A stretch of 64,000 nucleotides of DNA, taken from positions 2,480,001 through 2,544,000 of the forward strand of contig NW_027183804.1 in the NCBI RefSeq assembly GCF_041296385.1, in the 5' to 3' direction. Position 1 is the first letter of the stretch. Each line of letters begins with the position of its first letter. The stretch comes from Aphelocoma coerulescens (Eukaryota; Chordata; Aves; Passeriformes; Corvidae). The notes beneath the pieces are model-generated. The model was not told where the DNA came from. It saw nothing but the letters and a program-made list of their open reading frames with translations, and did not search any database. The position numbers were made by a program, and so were the translations under genes. Shown piece by piece: positions 56,640 through 64,000 of this stretch.

Positions 56640-57325
56640 ACACAGCCACCCTGGGATGTCACAACTACTCAGTGATGTCATAGTCTGCTATAGGATGTCA
56701 GAACTCTGCCCAGTGATATCACAGCCATATCTGTGATGTCACAGCTCACTCTGTGATGTCACATAGCTACCCTGTGATGTCATAGCCACTCTGTGATGTC
56801 ACACCACCTGTGATGTCACAGTCATCTCTGTGATATCACACAGCTGCTCTGTGATGTCACAGCTGACTCTATGATGTCACACAGCCACCCTGTGGTGTCA
56901 CAACCCACTCTGTGATGTCACAGCCTGTTCTGGGATATCACTCGACCACTCTGTGATGTCACACAAGTGCCCTGTGATTTCACAGCTCTGTCTGTGATGT
57001 TCCAACTCTGCACTGTGATGTCACACCAGCACCCTGTGATGTCACAGCCTGCTCTGTGATGTCACCATTGCTCTGTGATGTCATAGTCTGCTGGATAATG
57101 TCTGACCTCTGCCCTGTAAGGTCAGAGCCAAAGCTGTGATGTCACAGCACCACTCTCTGATGTCACAGAACTGCTCCATAATGTCACAGCTGACTCTATG
57201 ATGTCATACAGCCACCCTGTGATGTCACAGCCCACTCTGTGATGTCACAGCCTGTTCTGGGATGTCACAGCCCTCTCTGTGATGTCACAACCCACTCTGT
57301 GATGTCACACAGCCCCTTTCTGACA
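56640..57325. repeat. Palindromic TGTGATGTCACA array
   Basis: About 25 imperfect units of 22-30 bp, most with CTGTGATGTCACA and variants (TCATA, ACATC). The core TGATGTCA is one base from the CRE TGACGTCA, and C-to-T decay of a CpG would produce it. Two or three units remain at 19651-19690 next to the cold-shock element LTR. Confidence 0.9.
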
Positions 57326-57366
57326 TCACAGCTGCTCTGTGGCTCTGTGGCACAGGCACAGAGCTG

Positions 57367-60005
57367 TTACCAAAACTTCAGTGAAACAAAACCTCCTCAG
57401 CACCAGCGCAGCACGAAGCAGCAGCATTCTTTATTGGGCTGGATGCACGAGGGGAGAGCCCCTCCCAAAGTCGTGTGTGCCGAGTTCAGGAATGTTCCTG
57501 TTTGCAGACTGGGTTTCACAGACACATTCCCAGATTGTCCCACAAGAAACACACACACGAGAATCATTGCCCCAAAATCATTGCATATTTCCCCCACCCC
57601 TTTACACATCCTTTCTTCTGCCCTGGGGTCTCTTTGGGGGTCCCTGGTGGTCGGTGACCCCAAAGCCAGCCCTGACTGCCCGGTGAACTGGTGAAAGTTG
57701 GCACACCTGGGCTGGTTGCTGCCCACAGAATCAGCCTTGTGCGGTTCCATGGCCAGTGGCTTTTGGAGAAGAAGCATTGTATGAACCCACCAGGTGCAAA
57801 TGGTTTTTCATCTGGCAAATTTCCCCCCCTTGGAGGGTTGGGAAGCTTCTCTTCCCTTCAAGCCTTCAGAAGCCTCACTCTGCTCCTTTACTCACATCCC
57901 ACGAGTTCCTCAGCTGCTTTCACAACCATGTTCTTTACACAGCTCAAAGCAAGTGTCAGAAGCACAAGTATTGCTGGGATCCCAGTTAGACTTTGCAAAA
58001 GTCAGGCCAACCATCAGTCAGGGAAAATCCAAATCCTTTAATTTTATCCAACCAGTTACTGTCTAACCCTCTCTGAACTGGCTCGAAACATTCCCATTGT
58101 CCTGTCTGAGGGTGATTCCATACTTCTGGAATTTGACAGCCCCAGGGGGTATCAGTGCAATCTGTCAGCTGATCAATATTTCCTGAGGTAATTTCCAGAT
58201 CTGCTTTGGAAATGTTACAATTCTCAGCAGGATTGTTCTGATGTGTCCATGGTAAGGAATATTCTCCTTCCATCCCTGTCCAGGTGCCCTGGGTGCTATT
58301 TCCTTCCCACACACGTTCCCAGATTTTTGTCAAATTGCTGACTGAAGCTCCCCACGGAACTGGATTTTCTGCAGAGGTTGGTGTTGGCAAACAAGCTGTT
58401 ACAGGGGTTACATTCTGTCATCTGCCAACACCTTGCACTGACTTTGAAAACCACATTTCCCTTCCCAGAAGTCAGGAACATTGTTTCTATTATTATTATA
58501 AATACACAATTATTGATCATCTTCATCCAGATCCAATAAATAGTATCCCCTTAGAAAATCCTATTCAATACCTAAAACAATAGGATTGATGTAAAAACCC
58601 CAAACCCCACGGTGTCAGTCTTGTTTCTGCTGTGTTTAATGTGTGCTCGCTGGTTTTACCCACATGTCATGAACCCCGAGTTTGATTCCTTCTACCTTGA
58701 GTGCAGGGTAGGTTACCAGGAGGACTTGAGATGGTCCCTTCCACTGCGGCTGGATTGTTCCAAAATTCCAGGTTCTCGTGCACACCGGATCTCCTGGTTG
58801 GAAAGGATGTACAGGCGAGTCCAGCCCCAATGATCTGTTGAGAACCATGCACCTTTTAAGGCTTACAAGAGTTAGTCCCAGTGCTATTAAATATTCATTT
58901 CAGCAAAGCTTCTGAGCCTTCCCTTGTCTTGTTGGTGCCACATGGGAAAGCTTCTGGCCATCCAGAAAAAGGATCCACCAATGCCAAAATGTGCCAGTCC
59001 CCCTTCGTCCGGGGCAGTTCTGCAAAATCAGTTGGCCAAAATCACCTGGTGATTCCCATTTAACCAGCCCTGGAGGCAGCCTTCTTCCTTGAACACCAAT
59101 CCCATCTTTCTCAACAACTGATCTATTGTTTTTTGCCATTTTTGTGCTTACTAGATGCCTTTGTAAACTGGCCATCATATTCTCAATTTCCTCATGTGTT
59201 TCCTGATGTTTCAGTTCCATTATACATTAATTGTGGAGCTACAATTACCTGCCCACACGGGGTTACCAATCACCTGCTGGGATTTTCCATAGCTGCTGCT
59301 GCTGGGGCTGACTGCCTGTCCTGATCACTGGAATCTGGTTTTTGTTGCAGAAGATTCCAGTTTTTGCCAGGTATTAGTGCAAGGAGAGCTTTTTCAGCAC
59401 CCTCTTGAGCTGTTTGGTCAGCCAATGGATTCCCTGGATTAACTGGGGAGTCTCCAAACCCATGGGCTTTACAAGGGCATCAGGGCCACTTCTTTTGGCT
59501 TTGGCACACTCTGCAGTAGGTGACTGATTTCTTTTTGTACTCACTGGAGACCTCTGTGCCCTTTCCTTCCATGTGGCTCCCTGGGCGTGCATTATTCCAA
59601 ACCCAGAGTTCAAATCAGTCCATATGTTCACCCTTTGTCCTTCAGTGATTTCTAGGAAAGGTCATTCATTCTGCTTTTTGTGCTGCTGTGTTCAAAGCTA
59701 AAGCCTGGGCTTCTATGACCTGGGTCGAGGTTGCCACTGCACACCCAGCTGCCCGTTTCCCATCCGTACCACGCTGCTCCCACCAGGGTGCAGGTCCAGT
59801 GCTGGCTCCTGCATGGGATTGCTGTGGAGGTCCCAGAGTCTGCCAGAACACACTTGTTCCATGGATCCCAGGCAGTCACGGCACAAAGACTCCAACCCTC
59901 CTCTTAGAAGGGACTCAAACACTTCCCTGTTCCAACCTTGGGTACCTTGAACCAAACCCTGCAAAGCTTTTGCTGCACCTTACAGGCAGGTCAACAGTTT
60001 ACACC
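57367..60005 (-). mobile_element. Decayed gammaretrovirus-like provirus (right copy)
   Basis: Same order as 19718-23190: RNase H (59851-59666, 59631-59374), integrase (59220-58900 and 58848-58636), env remnants (58526-57986) and a probable 3' LTR with reverse AATAAA at 57435-57430. Compared with the left copy, about 830 bp of env (left 20423-21252) is missing, joined at about 58068. Stops and frameshifts are mostly shared. Not functional. Confidence 0.8.
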
Positions 60006-60011
60006 AGGAAA

Positions 60012-60122
60012 GGAAAAGGGAAAGGGGAAGGGGAAAGGGGAAGGAGAAGGAGAAGGAGAAGGAGAAGGAGAAGGAGAAGGAGAAGGAGAAGGAGAAGGAG
60101 AAGGAAAAGGAGAAGGAGAAGG
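60012..60122. repeat. (GGAGAA)n microsatellite
   Basis: Short partner of 23200-23483 at the same provirus edge. Confidence 0.95.
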
Positions 60123-60239
60123 TGCCTTTATCTGACCAGGGGTCTTTCTCTGATTTCCTTTGGAGCAGGGATCAAAGGCTCTCCCCAGAACCCTTCAGTG
60201 CTGCCTGCAGGTGCTGCCATCCCTCAGATCTGTTGAAAT

Positions 60240-60640
60240 TCAAGAGGATGAGGCCACGGGGTGTCCCAATGGTGCCTTGGTTCCATGGGCCCCGCAGTGT
60301 AACCATGGTGTCCTTGGTTCTGCAGTGTCACAATGGACCCTTCATTCCATGAGGCCCCACAGTGTGGCAATGGTCCCTTGAGTCCATGAGGCCCCACAAG
60401 GTCACAATGGTCCCTTGGTTCCATGGCCCCGCACTCTCACAATGCTCTCCTTGGCTGCACAAGGTCCCGGAGTGGCACAAGGGTCTCCTTGGTGCAGAGA
60501 CCAGGGCAGAAGGGTTCCACAAGGCCCCAGAGTGTCACAAGGATCTCTTTGGATCTGCAGTGGCAGAACTGAGCCTGGGTTACACGAGATCCTCCTGTGT
60601 CCCAAGGGCTCCTTGGTTCCACAGGGCCTGATTCTCTGAC
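60240..60640. repeat. 38-bp-type degenerate tandem repeat (right copy)
   Basis: Almost identical to 23590-24005, so duplicated with the block and not expanded since. Confidence 0.85.
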
Positions 60641-60644
60641 ACTT

Positions 60645-61440
60645 CAGAGATGGTGTTGGACAGTTTCTATTTTCCCGCAGTTTGGTGACGGAAGGAGCAC
60701 GCTGGGCAGAGCACGGAGATGCTGCTGCTGTCTGCTCAGGGGAAAGGGCCCAACAAGGCTGAGGGGCTGGGAGGCTGCTGGAAGGGCCGTGCCCCACATG
60801 GTGCAGCTTTCCTGGGAGGGAGGGAACAGCAGGAGAGACACGCAGTGCCCCACAGAGCAGCTGGGCAGGGGGACACTGGGCATGAGGAGGAGGAAATGTC
60901 CCTCCCAGGGCAGCGCTGGGGCAGGAGAAGCACCCAGAGGGAGGATGAGCTCAGGGCATGTGTGTGTGCCCAAGGCACAGAGGGTGAGGCTGGGCACAGC
61001 TCAGGCCAGGGCTGGCAGTGGCCGGGCAGAGCTGGTGGTGGGGCAGCGAGATGGGAGTGTGCAGCCTGCAGGGACACAGCAGCAGCGGTGGGACAGCGCA
61101 GGACAAGCTGTGCTGGACATGGCCAAGGGCCCTGGCAGGGCTGGCAGTGCCCAGGAGAAGCCAAGTCTTGGTGCCCTGGGGCACAGCAGCGTCTGTGCCA
61201 CCAAGGGCTGGGAGGAGACACCTTGTCCTGAGGCCCTGGGGCCTCCTGGCACAGCCCCAGCAAGGCTGGGCACTGTCAGCCCCTTGTCCTGCCCTCAGCA
61301 TCCCCCCACATCCCAGTGGCCTCAGGGATCTGCTGCAAGGAGTCCCTGGGGAGCCTTGGTCAGGAATGGCCCTGGGGGCTCCTGAATGCTCCCAGGGACT
61401 GCAGGGTTTTCAAAAGACTTTGGCTTTGGCTTTTACCTGG
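60645..61440. other. Conserved non-assigned stretch (right copy)
   Basis: Partner of 24006-24800. Open in one plus-strand frame, with a single in-frame 3-nt difference near 61035. Confidence 0.35.
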
Positions 61441-61790
61441 GAGTCTCTGAGAGCTTTGTGTAATCCTGGCCCCCAATTATCTGCTCTAATGAGTCCCTGG
61501 AGATTCTTTGTCAGTAAGAACACTCAGTGGGGCTCATTAATGCTTTGAGATACTCAAGGGTAATTAAAGTACCTCTTTTTCACACTGACTCTCTGAGAGG
61601 TTTGTGCAGTCATGGTCCCCAATTATCTGCTTTAATCAGTCCCTTGAGAGCCTTGGTCATTAACAACAGTTCATTAATGCTTCAAGGTACTTCTGGTTTT
61701 TCTAAGGTACTTTCCTTTTTCCACACATGAGTCTCTGAGAGCTTTGTGCAGCCATGGTCTCCAATCCTCTGCTTTAATCAGTCCCTTGAG
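61441..61790. repeat. Tandem repeat of about 140 bp (right copy)
   Basis: Same three-unit array as 24805-25135. Confidence 0.8.
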
Positions 61791-61927
61791 AGCTTTGTAC
61801 TGACACACATGTATTGGCAGCCACTGAAGAATTGGCTGCAGCCGCCCCAGCAAAGGGGGAACCTTTGGTGCCCGGCCAGGCCGTGCCATGCCCAGCTCTG
61901 GCAGCATCCCCCTGGCTCTGGACTCAC

Positions 61928-62140
61928 CTGCACACTGGCCGTGGAGCGTGTCTTTGGAGAAGGTGCCAGAATCAAAGGCCATCATCTTCAGCTGCCGCTG
62001 GCCAGCTCCAGGAAGAGGTTGTTGTCCTTGAGCTCGTCCTTGGTGGCTCCAGCAGCAGCAGCCCCACCTGCTACAGCTTCTCCAGGGGCTCCTTCTCCTT
62101 CCCTGGGGCCACACCAGGCTCTCAGGGTTCTGCCCAGGGC
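61928..62140 (-). pseudogene. PIM-kinase catalytic exon remnant (right copy)
   Basis: Same as 25286-25490, donor RC GTGAGT, LKMMAFDSGTFSKDTLHG in one frame and the KDELKDNNLF block in another. Confidence 0.75.
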
Positions 62141-62384
62141 CCCAGCCATCAGTGAACCAGACCAGCAAAACCAGGGGGGATGGTGGCCACCAGTGCTTGC
62201 CAGAGCAGGCCTCCAGCTCAGCTGCAGCCCAAGAGCTGCGTGTTCCCTTCTGATGCTCCCTGCCCAGGGCTACAGGCAGGACAAAATAGTCTGCTTTGCT
62301 TTGCCACTGATTGCCAAGAGATGTGTGGGGCTGTTACCTGCCAGGCCCCTGGATCACACTGGTCCCGTGGGTCCCTGCCATCCT

Positions 62385-62491
62385 CTAGGGCACATGAACA
62401 CCCTGCAGCCAAGGGGCACTGAAGAGCTCTTCCAAGGACGGCCTGTCCAAGGGCTGCATGGACAAGCACCTCTTAAGAACATCCTGGCACT
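62385..62491 (-). pseudogene. PIM-kinase last-exon remnant (right copy)
   Basis: ECQDVLKRCLSMQPLDRPSL then EELFSAPWLQGVHVP and TAG; I to V is the only change from the other two copies. Order relative to the catalytic exon again reversed. Confidence 0.8.
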
Positions 62492-63017
62492 CTGGGCACA
62501 GAAAGCAGAAACCACCAGTCAGCTGCAGAAGGATCCCGCCCGCTTTGCCCCCCGTTCCCGTGCCCAGGCCATGCTGGCTGTGCCCAGAGCTGGGCCTAAA
62601 CTTGCCCATGGATTCTGTGCTTTGGAGGGCAGCAGGAGAGCAGGACATGTGCCACCTCCTCAGAGCTGCCAGAGCGGGATGCTCCTGAGCCCGCTGCTGG
62701 CTCCCAGCACTGCTATTCCCCCTGTGCTGCAGAGATGAGGGATCCACACAAAAGGAACCAGACCAGGAGCCCACACTTTCATTGCCTGCCAGAAATGGGT
62801 CTCATTTTGCTCTGCATTCCTTTCCTAGAAGGGATTATCTATTAAAACAAGAGAAAAAAGAAAAGAACCAGAAAAAGTATGAGAGATGAAAACAAAACCC
62901 AAATGTGGAGTGAAAAGTCTTCTGCAACTTTGGATTCAGAGGGAATTGATATTTTTTAAAAGAGAACTCAGTTATTTACCTTTTATTTTTTTGTTTCATT
63001 CAGAACTTACATTGTTT

Positions 63018-63460
63018 TTCTTCCTTCCCTCCGTTCTTCCTTCCTTCCTTCCTTCCTTTCCTTCCTTCCTTCCTTCCTTCCTTCCTTCCTTCCTTCCTTC
63101 CTTCCTTCCTTCCTTCCTTCCTTCCTTCCTTCCTTCCTTCCTTCCTTCCTTCCTTCCTTCCTTCCTTCCTTCCTTCCTTCCAAATTCCTTCCTTCCAAAT
63201 TCCTTCCTTCCGAATTCCTTCCTTCCTTCCTTCCTTCCTTCCTTCCTTCCGAATTCCTTCCTTCCGAATTCCTTCCGAATTCCTTCCGAATTCCTTCCTT
63301 CCTTCCGAATTCCTTCCTTCCTTCCGAATTCCTTTCTTCCTTCCTTCCGAATTCCTTCCTTCCTTCCGAATTCCTTCCTCCCTCCCTTCCTCCCTCCCTT
63401 CCTCCCTCCTTTCCTCCCTCCCTTCTTCCCTTCCTCCCTTCCTCCCTTCTCTGCTTTCCC
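63018..63460. repeat. (TTCC)n array with AAATTCC/GAATTCC spacers
   Basis: Shorter version of 26376-27490, ending in TCCC-rich units. At about 63495 the sequence jumps to the equivalent of 29385, so some 1.9 kb is missing here relative to the left copy. Confidence 0.95.
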
Positions 63461-63494
63461 TTTTTATATCTTTTTGCTTTCTTTTCCATTTCTG

Positions 63495-64000
63495 GCACCT
63501 CAAGCCTGTTCCCAGGCTGCTTCCCACACAGGATTCCTCTGCAGGACTGCGGAAAGCTGAGAGGCAGCTCTGGCTTCTCCACTTTTCATGTGCTAAAGCT
63601 GCCTGGCAGAAGAAATGGAGGGACAGCTCTGGTGGCACAATCCCTCCCGGCCCAGGGCACAGCGCTGGGAAGGTCTTTCCGTGCCGAGGCTTTGCTGCGG
63701 CCAAGGAAAGCTCCTGGCTCAGGGTCACCTTTCCTGCGGGGCCAGAGCCCCCGAGTGGCCCAGCAGCAGCAGAGAATTCCAGCACAGCCCCGGCACGGGC
63801 AGGGCGGCCCTGGGCGGGCTGCGGGAGCCGGCAGCGCCTGAGCTCAGACCAGCTGAGCCCGGGGGCTCTTGGCCAAGGCCGAGGCCCAGCGAGCATTTCT
63901 CAGGTCGCAGGGCGGCCTGGAAAGGTGCTGGGGGGGATCATTCACCCCCCAGTGCGGTCCCAGTGGCTCCCAGGATTTCCATGTCCCTGGTCCCAGCGCT
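63495..64000. other. Start of a further duplicated unit
   Basis: Direct copy of about 29385-29890. The next MHC/ZNF unit in minus orientation is expected just past the window. No gene within the 500 bases. Confidence 0.6.

Overview
The window looks like songbird (passerine) DNA from a duplicated, GC-rich, MHC-linked region. The reasons: a passerine-type C2H2 zinc-finger family whose short first coding exon reads [15 protein letters not shown] class II beta-like signal-peptide and transmembrane exons; two exons of flotillin-1 (FLOT1, an MHC-linked gene); PIM-kinase exon remnants; and several avian-type LTRs. No bacterial or phage features are present. Species and chromosome cannot be fixed from the sequence alone; a chromosome 16-like microchromosome is an inference.

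Layout. Unit 1 (1-6030, minus strand): partial MHC-like TM exon, 7-finger ZNF, MHC-like signal-peptide exon, GC-rich 5' region. 6031-8905: 38-bp-type repeats, a complete solo LTR and a truncated LTR. Unit 2 (8905-15250, minus): TM exon, 5-finger ZNF, a 2-kb minisatellite where the signal exon would lie, GC-rich 5' region. 15250-16890: FLOT1 fragment with a triplicated exon, then a 30-bp minisatellite. 16891-19647: LTR-bounded element on the minus strand carrying a Y-box cold-shock-domain ORF and interrupted by a solo LTR. 19718-23190: decayed gammaretrovirus-like provirus. 23200-29860: simple repeats and scrambled PIM-kinase remnants. Unit 3 (29870-36250, minus): TM exon with a stop, 4-finger ZNF that lost the family start codon, signal exon. 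36255-44950: spacer full of LTRs, with an extra MHC-like TM exon and a CpG-island promoter. Unit 4 (44950-51760, plus): signal exon, 5-finger ZNF, TM exon, all open. 51760-55590: PIM remnants inverted. 55590-64000: TGATGTCACA palindrome array, then a second direct copy of the provirus/repeat/PIM block, ending as another unit begins.

Two large-scale symmetries organise this. A pair of inverted arms of about 10.5 kb (25165-36000 and 44950-55590) flanks a 9-kb spacer, and a direct duplication pairs 19650-27480 with 57300-63470. Units 1 and 3 are direct copies, and unit 2 is a diverged copy.

The probably expressible genes are the four ZNF copies (two-exon coding structure, intact fingers) and perhaps the cold-shock ORF. 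The MHC, FLOT1, PIM and provirus pieces look like remnants. The two features most worth a second look are the cold-shock ORF inside an LTR-bounded element, and the repeated arrangement in which ZNF coding exons sit between the signal-peptide and transmembrane exons of an MHC class II beta-like gene.
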